Shown: positions 12,347 to 27,207, counted from the stretch's first letter. The stretch: DNA of 64,000 bases from Chrysomallon squamiferum (GCA_012295275.1 CM022678.1:8369632-8433631), one strand, 5' to 3'. Translations and numbers: made by a program. The notes: generated by a model not told the origin, from the sequence alone.

Positions 12347-14275
12347 GACGCACACACACACATTCACACATACACATTTATACACATACATACACACACA
12401 TGCACATATATACACGCACACCACATACACACAATTGCACACACACACCACACACACACACACACATTCACATCAAAACATACATACACACATATACATA
12501 CACACGCACATAAATACACACGCACACCACATAAACACAATACACACATACAAACACATACATATAGACACAAACACACCAGTACATAGAAACACACAGA
12601 TACGCACACATACACACACACACCACCACACACCACACATTCACACACATAAGAACACTCACACATACGAACACACACACATGCACTCACACACCACATA
12701 AACATACACACACGTACTAACACACACCTACATACAAACAAACACACACATACACACACCACATATACACACACATGCAAACACACACAAACACACACAC
12801 ATACACACAGACACACACACAAACACACACGCACATACACACACCACATAAAAACACACAAACAAAAACACACACACACCACATTCAAACACATACACAC
12901 ACATACAAACACACACACATATCCACACACACATATACACACACCACATACACACACCAGATACAAACACACACACATACAAACATACACATACACACAA
13001 ATAGAAACACAGACACACATACAGACACACCAAATACACACACAACACATACACACATAGAAACACACACACATACTCACACACCACATACACATAGACA
13101 CGCACATAAAACACACATACAAATACACACACATACAAACACATCCACAAACACACCACATACAAACAAACACAAACACATACATATAAACACACACATA
13201 CACACACATAAAAACACACACCACATACATACACAAACACAAACAGATACATACAAACACACACATACATACACACATACACACATATACACACATCCAC
13301 ACACACACACCACATAAACACACAAACAAACACAAGCACATACACAGAAACACACACACATACATACAAACACACACATACACACACATAAAAACACACA
13401 CCACATACATACACAAACACAAACAGATACATACAAACACACACATACATACACACACACCCACATACACACAGATACACACACACACACCACATACACA
13501 CACATTCATGCACACACACATCCACACAGATACATACACACACCACATACCCACACGTATACACACATATACATACACATACATACACACATAAACACAC
13601 ACATACATACACACACCACATACACACACAGTTACACACTCATACACATTCATAAAAACACACGCACCTACACATACCACATACACACACATACAAACAC
13701 ACACATACATACAAACACACACACATATACACACACCACACACACATACACATAGACACGCATATAAAACACATTACAAATACACACATATACACACATC
13801 CACACACACACACACCACATAAACACACAAACAAACACAAGCACATACACACAAACACACACACATACACACAAACACACACATACATACACACACCCCA
13901 CATACACACAGATACACACAGATACACACACACACACACACTCATGCACATACGTACACACAAATACATACACACACACCACATCACACACACACGTATA
14001 CACACATACATACACATTCATACACATACACACAAGTACATACACACACACCACATACACACATACACACACATCCACACACAGTTACACACACATTCAT
14101 ACAAACACACACACATACATACACACATACACCAGATACACACACATTCACACACAAACATAAAAACACACATACCAACGAACACACACAGAAACACACA
14201 TACACACATAGAAACACACACATACACAATTACAAACACATACGCACACATATACACACAACACACACACAAAAT
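12347..14275. repeat. 1.9 kb CA-rich imperfect microsatellite block
   Basis: On the plus strand the block is almost entirely (CA)n with interspersed ATA, ACC and AAAC variants, built from motifs such as cacacatacacacac. Higher-order similarity is visible: the stretch around 13150-13260 recurs almost unchanged at about 13330-13440. Open frames of up to 459 codons made of C, V, M and Y (minus) or T, H and I (plus) are composition artefacts. Confidence 0.95.
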
Positions 14276-14454
14276 AAAAATAAAATCAGAGAAACAACCG
14301 CACAAATGAAAATTGCTAAGCCAGGAAAAAACAAAAACAAGAAACAAAACACAATGGATGTTTTAAAAACGTGACTAAATGTGAAACTGGATACCTCACT
14401 TGAGGTCTACAGACACGTGTTTTAAATTCGGGTTAGCAATCATGTTTCGTCTTT

Positions 14455-14912
14455 ATTTAGTGTAGTGAGTGTGTAGTGAGTGTTTAGTGTGTGTGTAGTG
14501 TGTATGTAGTGTGTGTAGTGTGTGTAGTGTGTGTGTAGTGAGTATATAGTGAGTGTGTAGCGAGTGTGTAGTGAGTGTGTAGTGTGTGTGTAGTGTGTGT
14601 GTGTGTGTGTGTGTGTAGTGAGTGTGTAGTGTGAGTGTGTAGTGAGTGTGTGTGTGGTGTGTGTGTGTAGTGTGTGTAGTTTGTGTGTAGCGAGTGTGTA
14701 GTGAGTGTGTAGTGTGTGTGTAGTGTGTGTGTAGTGTGTGTGTAGTGAGTGTGTAGTGTGTGTGTAGTGTGTGTGTAGAGTGTGTGTGTAGTGTGTGTGT
14801 AGTGTGTGTGTAGTGTGTGTGTAGTGTGTGTGTAGTGTGTGTAGTGAGTGTGTAGTGAGTGTGTAGTGAGTGTAGTGAGTGTGTAGTGAGTGTTTAGTGT
14901 GTGTGTATGTCT
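14455..14912. repeat. GT-rich minisatellite of gtgtgtagtgag-type units
   Basis: Units of about 10-14 bases, mostly gtgtgtagt or gtgtgtagtgag, repeat for about 450 bases. Strand polarity is opposite to the CA-rich block that ends 180 bases before it, so the two blocks could pair as an inverted repeat. The 199-codon L/T/H/Y open frame on the minus strand is an artefact. Confidence 0.92.
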
Positions 14913-15268
14913 TTATGTTTGTGTATTGTGAGTGTATTATACCAGTTTTTAATAAATCACAGATACCGGTACATGAGCGCGCACACATAAATAAATAAAT
15001 AAATAAATAAAATATCGTAATGTGAAATTTCTTTTTCAAACTAATTTAATCTCAAATGTAGTTTTCTTATTCTATTTATTTTTTTTATTTTATTTTAGTG
15101 TATATGTTTGTCGTCATGAAATGTTGGAAGACAATTACAATTTTTAATCAAACTATTTTTCTGGTCGGTCTAATGAAACACCGAATCATTAATATCCAAT
15201 ATGTCGCTTGATGTCTTTCTATTACCTAGTTTGTAAAATTAACTAAAATTATATATATGAAAAATATC

Positions 15269-15334
<66 letters not shown>

Positions 15335-16740
15335 TAATAATAATAAAATAATAATAAAAGAAAAAAATAATAATAGATAAATAAATAAAATTAAATTGTA
15401 ACCATTCTGGTCATAAAACTGTTTTATAAATTTCTGAGCATAGCTGTATTTAACTGTTAAAACATTCCGCTTCTGTGAAACCGGCATTTGTGTGAGGAGG
15501 GTAAAAAAAAAAAAAAAAAACAACAAAAAAACAACAAAAAAAGAACAAAAAAAAAAGAAATGTATTCTTTTACCGTTTGTGGCTTTTATTATTATTATTA
15601 TGATTACATGGTTTCTTGATCTGTATGTCTATTAATCCACCTATCTGTCTGTCTGTATAATATAATTAATGTGTATAATATCAACTTCGTACAAAAAGTT
15701 CACTGTTGAATTTATTATAAATAATGAAGATGAATCTGAATTTCTTTTTTCGTAGAAGCTCACCTAAGAAACAAATGAATATTTTACTTCTTCTTTCCAA
15801 GTTTTGCAAAAGACACTGTATTAATATAATGGTTTAACTAGTAAGTGAAATATAAATAAGCACTAAAACATTATTTGAAATTACAATCTTTGTTCTTGAT
15901 TATATACATACATACATACATACATATATGTTAAGTATTTTATAATACTTTTACTTTAAATATTCATTGTTTGTAAAGTTAAATTTTAAATATAATTAAC
16001 AGCTGTTATTAAATAATAATAATAATAATAAAAATAATGAAATAAGTTTTGTATTAAAGAGAAATGTGATTTATTATTATAATTATCATTATTATTATTA
16101 TTATTGTTATTATTATTATTATTATTATTTATTCATTTATTTATTCATTCATTCATTCATTTATTTATTTATTTATTATTGTTGTTGTTGTTGTTGTTGC
16201 TCTTGTTAATTAAAGAATTTGTGGCCTTGAACCTCTATTTGTGTATAAATTTAAACAATGTGCTAAGATTGATTTGGCGCTAACAAAATATAACTTTGTT
16301 TCTTCTTTGGACAGTGAAACACTTTAATACTTTGAGAAAATGTATCACTGTCCAATTACGTAATACATTTTATATCTTCACGTGATCACTTTTTATCTGT
16401 TGTTATTTTATTTTATTTTATTTAGTAAGCTCTTTATTTCTGGATTAAAAGAATAAACTGAAATCGATTAATTGTGTGTGTGTGTGTGTGTGTTTTAAAG
16501 ATTTTAATCCCAAGTATTTGACCCATGTAGATTAGCTTGTATTTGAAAGACAACAGTATATGTGTATTACTTTTTTTTAATCAATTAAGAATATATTTGA
16601 TTAAGATTTCTACTGTTCTTTTTTGTTTCCATATCTAAATTAAAGTAAAAATATTATTTAAAAAACTACTTGAGTCTAATATTGCTATTAACATTTTAAA
16701 TAATAAAACTGAACAATAAAACTGAACTGTTTTATTGTGG
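14913..16740. other. Gene-poor AT-rich DNA with trinucleotide repeats
   Basis: Contains (AAT)n at about 15268-15362, homopolymeric A at 15503-15560, the second member of the direct repeat pair (about 15605-15720), an (ATAC)n at 15904-15926, TTA and TTG repeats at 16075-16200 and a short (TG)n at 16474-16494. No exon could be supported. Confidence 0.7.
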
Positions 16741-16743
16741 CAG

Positions 16744-16807
16744 AATTCTGGACACGAGTGTGAAGCAGATTCCACCATTTTACAGTCAGCTGATGACACA
16801 GGACCAG
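16744..16807 (+). CDS. Possible orphan exon
   Basis: A 64-base segment has a tattgtggcag acceptor, a gtaaaa donor and two open frames, one reading NSGHECEADSTILQSADDTG. No neighbouring exon joins to it and no second copy exists in the window. It could be a lone exon of a gene crossing the region or chance. Confidence 0.2.
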
Positions 16808-16828
16808 GTAAAATGACCAGACTGATCT

Positions 16829-17100
16829 GATTTCAGTCTGTTGTGTTCATTCAGCAGTGGTGAGTGATGCTGATGTTGATGTTCTTGTCCTTTCTGCTCT
16901 GTGATGTTTCTCCAGAGTCACATTTTGAAGTTTCAGTCTGTTGTGTTCATTCAGTAGTGGTGAGTGATGCTGATGTTGATGTCCTTGGTCTTTCTGCGCT
17001 GTGAAGTTTCAGTCTGTTGTGTCGATTCAGCAGTGGTGGTTGATGCTGGTGTTGACGTCCTTGATCTTTCTGCTCTGTGATGTTTCTTCAGTCACTTTTT
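16829..17100. repeat. Three-copy imperfect repeat
   Basis: Three copies begin at about 16829, 16931 and 17005, each starting with ttcagtctgttgtg and containing gtgatgctgatgttgatg-like and ctttctgctctgtgatgttt-like segments. Spacing is about 101 and 74 bases because the second copy is shorter. No frame is open through them. Confidence 0.75.
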
Positions 17101-19887
<2,787 letters not shown>

Positions 19888-20036
19888 CAAAACTAAATTT
19901 ATCATCAACAGTAAGTATTTGGTTGTTAGGTTTTGCATCATTCAGATAAAAAGCTGTCATCTTGGATGATTGAAAACAGCAGACATAAACTGAATACAAG
20001 ATTAAGTGATTCCAGCTGGTAATAAAATCAAATAAT

Positions 20037-20051
20037 AACAATAATAATAAC

Positions 20052-20108
<57 letters not shown>
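20037..20108. repeat. (AAT)n microsatellite
   Basis: About 70 bases of AAT with AAC interruptions. The allele in B' at 29288-29334 is mainly (AAC)n, so the motif has changed between copies. Confidence 0.95.
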
Positions 20109-20473
20109 TCACAATGTGCACAATCTACATTGGCAGAAAATAATTTAATGTCATTGATTAAAATAAGCATAGTGTGTACAAAAATAATAATGAGCCGATT
20201 AATTCTGATTGGCTGATCTCTGGCTGTGTTTGTTCTTACATGGGTGTATATGCCTGTATGTATGTATGTATATACAATTTTAATATTAGTTTAATTTCAT
20301 TAATATTATTTATTTTTATTGACGGAAGCCAGGGTGTGTGTTACTGTCTGTATGTGTCAGTCAGTGTAATATGAGTGATGTTGGTCTAAAGATTTGTGTA
20401 CTGCAGTCACAGAAAATTCTTCTCTCACTGAACTTAATATCAGCAGCAGTCAGGTGTGTGTCAGTAACTAGTC

Positions 20474-20508
<35 letters not shown>

Positions 20509-20664
20509 ATAGATGTATTCTGTTAATACAAATGCTGTTGATGTTGTTGTTATAACAAATAATGTAATTGTTTATCATCAACTACCACATTTCTCCATTA
20601 TTTAGTATTTTCATTTGAACACAGTAAATTGTTTAAGTTCTGAAACTTTCTCTCACCTTTAAAG

Positions 20665-20950
20665 CAGCAGCCAGTCATTTAGTGAGAGCAGTTTTATCAG
20701 ATAATCCATTACTAGGCAGATCTAGTTCTGTGAGTCCAGTGTTTAGCGAGAGCAGTTTTATCAGATAATCCATTACTAGACAGATCTAGTTCTGTGAGTC
20801 CAGTGTTTAGTGAGAGCAGTTTTATCAGATAATCCATTACTAGACAGATCTAGTTCTGTGAGTCCAGTGTTTAGTGAGAGCAGTTTTATCAGATAATCCA
20901 TTACTAGACAGATCTAGTTCTGTGAGTCCAGTGTTTAGTGAGAGCAGTTT
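20665..20950 (-). repeat. 64-base tandem repeat derived from an LRR exon (copy B)
   Basis: Repeats of the segment encoding TGLTELDLSSNGLSDKTALA start every 64 bases (gataatccat at 20700, 20764, 20828, 20892 on the plus strand). A fifth unit is interrupted by A-rich sequence. A normal unit of this LRR class is 84 bases, so 20 bases are missing per unit and the frame shifts by one each time. Confidence 0.9.
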
Positions 20951-22315
20951 TGAAAAAAGATAATCCATTAAAAATAGAAAAAAGTAAAAGTAATAAATAG
21001 ATCTAGTTCTGTGAGTCCAGTGTTTATATGAATAAAGCCAGTAAATAAATATCAGAGTTAATAAATTTTAAAAATATAATGAAAAATTTGATTCTGAGAG
21101 TCCAGTGTTTCTTAGAGAGCTCTGAGAGAAAAGAAATTTAAGAGAGATAGAGAAGCAAGAAATAAAAGAAAAAGAGAGAGAGAGAAAGAGAAATAAATAA
21201 GAGAGACAGATCAGTTCTCTGAGAGAGAGAGAAAGAAACATTCATAGAGAAGAAAACCAGTATGAAAGAATAGAAAATAAAGAAAATGTGTTTAAATAAA
21301 GAAGCAGTTAATAAATTTTAAAAAAATAAGAAAGAATTTTATTTGAGTGAGTGTTTTTACTAGTGTTGTGTTTTCTTTAAGAGCTAATGTGACACAGTGA
21401 GAGAAATAATCATTTAAAAACAGAAAAAAATAACATCCAAATATTCCATACCAACAACATTTAGAGAAAGCAACAAAACATAAAAATATTTGTAAGTAAA
21501 AACTATTAACACAAATTGTTAAAAACTTATTTATTTGTTATTAGAGAGAGAAAATGCAGTTAGTAGAGACTGAGAGACAGAAATAATGTTTTAAAGTAGA
21601 AATAGTATCAACAGCATAAAGAAGAGAGTATAAAAAAAAAAAAAGAAGAACTAGAGACTTTTAACAGTGGTAGTGTTTTAGTCTGCAGTTTTATTATTAG
21701 TAAAACAGTTTAACAGCTTTTCAGACTTTTGTTTAGTAGTAGTAGAGCAGAATAATTTTCCTAGAGAATTAGTAGACATATCCAAATATTCCAGTTTACC
21801 AACAACATTTTGACTATGCAACAAAACACTAGTAGTAGTTGTGTGTATTTGTAGTAAAAACTATTAACACAAATTGTTAACACTTACTTATTTGTTATTA
21901 TTAAAATGCAGTTAGTAGAAGACATCACAATGTTTTAACAGTGGTAATAGTATCAACAGCAGTGATAGTAGTTGAGGTAATAACAGCAATAGAACTAGTA
22001 TAACAGTGGTAGTGTTTGTTGTAGTCTAGCAGTTTTATTATTAGTAACAGTAGTAGTAGCAGCAGCAGTTGTAGCAGTATTAGTAAAAATTAAAATATAA
22101 GTAGCATTTGTAGTATAAGTAGCAACAGTAGAAATAGCAGTAACAGACATAGAGGTAAATAGATATATAATTACTGTTTATAGATTTAGTGTGTTGAAAG
22201 TCAGGGTTAGTAACATTTTTTAAGTAGTAGGATAATAATAGTAACAGTTGTAGTAGCAGAAGTAGCAATATTAGTAAGTAACTGATAATCCTGGACAATT
22301 ACATATACTACTGCT

Positions 22316-22440
22316 ACTAATAATAATAATAATAATGATAACAATAACTATAACAATGACAATAATAATAATAGTAAGAAGAAGAAGAAGAGGAAGATGA
22401 AGATGGCGAAGAAGAAGATGAAGAACAAGAAGAGAAAATA
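22316..22440. repeat. (AAT)n-(AAG)n compound tract
   Basis: AAT/ATAAC repeats pass into a purine-rich GAA/GAT run. Conserved at about 31500-31650 in B'. Confidence 0.9.
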
Positions 22441-22540
22441 AGATTTTTGTTTTCACAATTAGATATATATAAATATAAAAATAATTTCTTGTTATTGGTG
22501 TAAGCATTGTGTAATAAATATGGAATTCTTTAAACTGGTT

Positions 22541-22567
22541 TTATTATTATTATTATTGTTACTATTA

Positions 22568-22619
<52 letters not shown>

Positions 22620-22660
22620 TGTTATTATTATTATTATTATTTCTGTTATTATTATTATAA
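22541..22660. repeat. (TTA)n microsatellite
   Basis: About 120 bases of interrupted TTA repeats located 40 bases beyond the donor site of the 22696-22821 exon. Conserved in B' at about 31745-31865. Confidence 0.93.
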
Positions 22661-22695
22661 AACATTTTATAACACTTATAACTAAGATTACTCAC

Positions 22696-22821
22696 AGCAC
22701 TCTCAGTGTCTGTTTTGTCGGTGGTGAGGCTAAGGAAGATCACTGTTGTGTTAGAACACATTGCCAAACACACAGCTCGGAAAGCCTGGATTCCAAAACT
22801 GTTTCCTGATAAATTTAAACC
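22696..22821 (-). CDS. LRR exon (copy B), intact
   Basis: 126 bases, exactly 42 codons, with an aactag acceptor and a perfect gtgagt donor. It encodes GLNLSGNSFGIQAFRAVCLA followed by MCSNTTVIFLSL and ends ESA. The B' copy (31902-32027) is the same length and open, with V for the first G and P for I. It is the best-preserved exon of the LRR gene. Confidence 0.7.
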
Positions 22822-24549
22822 CTAGTTAAAAAAATAAGTTAATAAACAAAAATAAAGGTGTTAATAATTAATGAAAATATAGAATACTAAATTATTCAGT
22901 AGGTTGTAATATTAAAGAAAATAATGAAAAGAGTGATAACACGAATGTAAATATCCAATATTATGTAATTCAGTATGATTATATTTTAAATAAATTCAAA
23001 ATAATAAGAAAATTAATAAATAAATGAAAGATAGATAGATGCATACATTAAACAGATAGAAGATAGATAGAAAGATTTATAAATAAATAAATAAATGAAA
23101 GATTGATAGATACATACATTAGATAGATAGAAGGTAGATAGAAAGATTCATAAATAAATCAATAAAATAAAAATAATCAACTGTCTACTAAAACTTGTTT
23201 TAAGAGCATTTTTATAAATTAAAACTATAAATAAATTTAAAATTACTTAAATAATTGATTCTTAAGCTATTTATGTTCAGAATTATCAGTAGAGAACTTA
23301 AAGAAAGATTACATAAAATATTTTCTTTCTTTGTTATACTTCAAAATATTACAACTTTGACAATAATTGCTAAAAAAAACATAAAGAAAAGAAAGGAAGA
23401 AAAAAGAAAGAAAACTAAAAACTTGACAGTTAGGAACAAATAAGAAATGATACATAAAGACACAGATTGAGATACAAACAGATAAGTACATAGTAAGTGG
23501 AGACAGAGGTAAGTAAATAGGTATATAGACAGATTCTGAGAAAGAAATACACACAGACAAACAGAAAAGCAAAGAGAGATAGAAATAAAATAAATAAATA
23601 GGGAGGCAGGCAGAAAGAGAAACAGACAAACAGACTAAGACACATTTACAGACATATTTACCTGAATATCTTTTAAACATTCTAAAATCTGACTAAGTGG
23701 TAAAGCTTGTGTCAGTTTAAGTCTTGGTCTGGCTGCTTTCAACAAAAATTCCAGTTTCACAAGAAAATGAATCAGTCAAATCACATGATCAAACTTTTTC
23801 TGTGGATCCATATCTTCCTTGCTGTCACCCTTACTGAAAGAACGTTTTAAAACTAACTTCTTTTCTTTTGTCAGAGTTGTTTGAGCAGTTTGTTCACTTT
23901 CTTTCTTAGACATTATTTTTACTGAATACCTCTGTCAGTGGGTGGTGGTGTTTCTGCATGTTTCTTTTCTAGTGTGTCTGGATGTTCCTTGGCTCAGGAG
24001 TTTGAGTTTTCAGTGGTTGGTGTTGTGATGTCAGTTTGTCTTGGATCTAATGGTGGTACTGGTGTTGTTGGTGCCAATTGCTGTTTCATTTTCAGTGATG
24101 TAAAACCCATTTGTCTACAAAACACAAAGCTTCCTGATGTGAAACTCTAATTCCAGACTCTGTAATCAGTTGCAGAAACATCTTTAAATTTCTCAGTATT
24201 CAAACATATGTATATTTTATTTCTTTTTATTCATTAAAATTCAGACCAGACTCTTAAAATGTCAAAGAGAAAATTTTGTTTAATAATACAAGAATCATCA
24301 CTTTTGAAAACGTATTTATAAAAAAACATTGACCACTTTTCATGATGTTAGAATGCCATAAACAATTCAGTGTGATTCTAATTATGCATAATGAAGACAC
24401 AAATACGTTTTGCACATAATCAGCTAATAACAAATATTTTCAACACTTGTGAATTAATAACAGCTGGTGCAATATCATGATGAAAAAAATAATAGCATTA
24501 TCCCATTTAGTTATATCATTATGAATGAAATATTTTAGTAAAACTAGAA

Positions 24550-25129
24550 AAATGAAGAGTGGTGAATATGTATAAGAATTATTTAGATAACAGTAGTAGT
24601 AGTAGTGGAAGTAATAATAGTAATAATAATACTAATGGCAATAATGATCATTTTACACTGATTCAAACAAACATTTTCTTTAGTTCACCAATGGTAATTT
24701 AAATTAAGTGTTTTCTGTAATGTCTGTTTTGTTCATCTTGGTCACAGACGTTGGTCAGAATAAACACAAAGTTATTTCACAATAATGTTTCAGTTGTACA
24801 TTTTTTGAATGGTCCTAGATATTGAATAATGTTGCCAATACTTATCTGGACTGAATTTTTTAAGAACAACACTGAATGGTTCATTCTAAATACGTTTGGC
24901 AGGTTATTTGTTACATTCATGATGATTGGTTTATTACAGATCAATGGCCAGTCTTTTATTACAGACACCGTGACTGGCTATTTTTAACTCTCAGATCACT
25001 ATAGTTACATGATAGGTAAATAACAAACTTTTTACCAGACTTTTCTTACAGGCACACTGACTGGATAAAAGAACTCACAGAATTTTTGTTACAATCATAA
25101 CAATTGGTTAATTTTAAATCCCAGATCTG
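24550..25129 (-). promoter_or_regulatory. Region with repeated CCAAT boxes between MCC and the LRR gene (copy B)
   Basis: Imperfect repeats carrying attgg or actgg on the plus strand (CCAAT on the minus strand) occur every 60-80 bases between the MCC stop and the LRR start codon. The same cluster lies at 34230-34495 in B' and is clearer there. Position and orientation fit a promoter for the minus-strand LRR gene. Confidence 0.35.
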
Positions 25130-25309
25130 CTATAATGAAGTCTCATTGGTCAGTGGCCTAACAGTGTCTATCTCAAGCACTTCAATTCTTTGTTTGAGCA
25201 GTTTTATCTGTCTCTCGTAACGATCTGTCATCCCCTGTAACTGAGTCTCAGTTTCTTCAGCTTGCTCTGCTACTTCTTCTTTGCTTTATCAAACGCTGAT
25301 ATCAAGGCA
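25130..25309 (-). pseudogene. MCC: MCC last exon, copy B
   Basis: Acceptor tgcctccag, then SALISAFDKAKKK followed by a TAG where B' has CAC, then SKLKKL. After a one-base frame change it continues ETQLQGMTDRYERQIKLLKQ and RIEVLEIDTVRPLTNETSL, then TAG. The C-terminal NETSL is the class I PDZ-binding end typical of MCC. The exon is 180 bases; with phase 1 entry an intact frame would need 181, which confirms a net loss of one base. The same loss is in B'. Confidence 0.88.
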
Positions 25310-25764
25310 CTGGAGGCAAAATAAATAAACAAATAAATAAAATTAGTTTATGGTATTAAGGCACCATGGGGTAAAATAAAGTAAAATAATGATATAATAT
25401 TAGATATGTCAGTTATATTACAGAAATACTAATGCTATCATTACAAAACAAAACAAAAAGAAGATAAAAATTAGATGCAATAATTTATGTTAGAAATGTA
25501 TAAATGTTAATAACAACAGTATTAGTAAAATTTATTTTAATACTACACAAAAAACAATCTTCCACAGAAAATCCCAGACAATAAAAATCAATAACATTAT
25601 GAAAGTTCATATACTGTTTATATAATTATACTATTCAAATAATAAGTTTGGTATCAAAATGTCTCTAAATATAATTTGAATTCCTGTTTGAAACGTGTGT
25701 ATGTGTTTGCATAGATCAATGTTTATCGTAGAACATGTAGATTATGCATGACATGCACATACCT

Positions 25765-27020
25765 GTATGTTTACCTGTTAGCACGTTTCAGGTCACTGAC
25801 AAACTCTGCTGACTGCTGATGTCTGTATGTTTACCTGTTATGTCTGTATGTTTACCTGTTAGCTCGTTTCAGGTCACTGACAAACTCTGCTGACTGCTGA
25901 TGTCTGTATGTTTACCTGTTATGTCTGTATGTTTACCTGTTAGCTCGTTTCAGGTCACTGACAAACTCTGCTGACTGCTGATGTCTGTATGTTTACCTGT
26001 TATGTCTGTATGTTTACCTGTTAGCTCGTTTCAGGTCACTGACAAACTCTGGTGTCTGCTGATGTCTGTATGTTTACCTGTTATGTCTGTATGTTTACCT
26101 GTTAGCTCGTTTCAGGTCACTGACAAACTCTGCTGACTGCTGATGTCTGTATGTTTACCTGTTAGCTCGTTTCAGGTCACTGACACACTCTGCTGACTGC
26201 TGATGTATGTATGTTTACCTGTTAGCTCGTTTCAGGTCACTGACAAACTCTGCTGACAGCTGATGTCTGTATGTTTACCTGTTATGTCTGTATGTTTACC
26301 TGTTAGCTAGTTTCAGGTCACTGACAAACTCTGCTGACTGCTGATGTCTGTATGTTTACCTGTTATGTCTGTATGTTTACCTGTTAGCTCGTTTCAGGTC
26401 ACTGACAAACTCTGCTGACTGCTGATGTCTGTATGTTTACCTGTCATTGACAAACTCTGCTGACTGCTGATGTCTGTATGTTTACCTGTGATGTCTGTAT
26501 GTTTACCTGTTATGTCTGTATGTTTACCTGTTATGTCTGTATGTTTACCTGTTATGTCTGTATGTTTACCTGTTATGTCTGTATGTTTACCTGTTAGCTC
26601 GTTTCAGGTCACTGACAAACTCTGGTGTCTGCTGATGTCTGTATGTTTACCTGTTAGCTCGTTTCAGGTCACTGACAAACTCTGCTGACTGCTGATGTCT
26701 GTATGTGCTGTTATGTCTGTATGTTTACCTGTTATGTCTGTATGTTTACCTGTTAGCTCGTTTCAGGTCACTGACAAACTCTGCTGACTGCTGATGTCTG
26801 TATGTTTACCTGTTATGTCTGTATGTTTACCTGTTAGCTCGTTTCAGGTAACTGACAAACTCTGCTGACTGCTGATGTCTGTATGTTTACCTGTTAACTC
26901 GTTTCAGGTCTCTGACAAACTCTGCTGACAGCTGATGTCTGTATGTTTACCTGTTATGTCTGTATGTTTACCTGTTATGTCTGTATGTTTACCTGTTAGC
27001 TCGTTTCAGGTCACTGACAA
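25765..27020 (-). repeat. MCC exon-edge minisatellite, copy B
   Basis: Composite tandem array of 60-base units and 21-base sub-units (gttatgtctgtatgtttacct). Read on the minus strand, each 60-base unit holds the 3' end of the MCC penultimate exon (QQSAEFVSDLKRAN), its donor gtaaac and about 12 intron bases. About 15 full units plus one truncated one are present. The MSVCLPV-type open frames are artefacts of this array. Confidence 0.92.
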
Positions 27021-27207
27021 ACTCTGCTGACTGCTGATGTCTGATTTCTGAGTTTTTAGAGATTTTCTCTAGAGCAGCTACTAACTCTTGTATTCTGAAT
27101 TTGAGTCGTTTTTCTCTTCTGAGCGACTCACACAGGTCCTGAGCTATCACATCATTCAATCTCAGCTCACAGGTAGCTTTAGCTGTCAGCTCATCATCGT
27201 CATCATC
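26993..27207 (-). CDS. MCC: MCC penultimate exon, copy B
   Basis: 215 bases, acceptor tttatcatcag, donor gtaaac, open throughout. It encodes an acidic start DDDDDEL, then LNDVIAQDLCESLRREKRLK, FRIQELVAALEKISK and NSEIRHQQSAEFVSDLKRAN, matching the conserved SEIRHQQSAEFV-DLKRAN block of MCC. It joins in phase to the last exon. Relative to B' it has 24 extra bases, in frame. The 3' edge is the source of the adjacent minisatellite. Confidence 0.9.

Larger units (their letters stand above)
20222..24112 (-). pseudogene. Leucine-rich-repeat gene, copy B (damaged)
   Basis: Minus-strand RI/NLR-style LRR gene that I cannot name. The N-terminal part starts MGFTSLKMKQQ near 24112 and stops at a TGA after ENSNS where B' has TGT. 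The MSKKESEQ segment (23913-23662) follows in another frame, contains an in-frame TGA at 23776-23778, and ends CLKDIQ with a gtaaat donor. The next exon (22821-22696) joins in phase as GLNLSGNSFGIQAF, a typical LRR. Further LRR pieces are LEYLD near 21790, a TGLTELDLSSNGLSDK array (20657-20950) and DLCTAVTENSSLTEL in the inverted piece. LRR proteins of this type bind other proteins; no enzymatic domain is seen. The gene lies downstream of MCC on the same strand. Multiple stops and frame changes argue for a pseudogene or poor base quality. Confidence 0.6.

Noticed and set aside
12364-14347. Very long open frames (up to 459 codons) made of C, V, M, Y or of T, H, I; cysteine-rich toxin-like appearance
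   Set aside because: They arise because (CA)n has no stop codons in several frames; overlapping frames on both strands are equally open and no splice or start context exists.
14440-15039. 199-codon L/T/H/Y open frame
   Set aside because: Translation of the GT-rich minisatellite only.
22492-22773. Asparagine-rich open frame (also at 31737-31979)
   Set aside because: Extension of a true LRR exon into the (TTA)n tract; only 22696-22821 has splice-bounded coding character.
23776-23778. In-frame TGA as selenocysteine or edited codon
   Set aside because: No visible SECIS-like element, no cysteine at that position in the other copy, and other stops nearby; decay or base error is simpler.
26470-26688. 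MSVCLPV repeat protein (also at 35266 and 35833)
   Set aside because: Antisense reading of the MCC exon-edge minisatellite.
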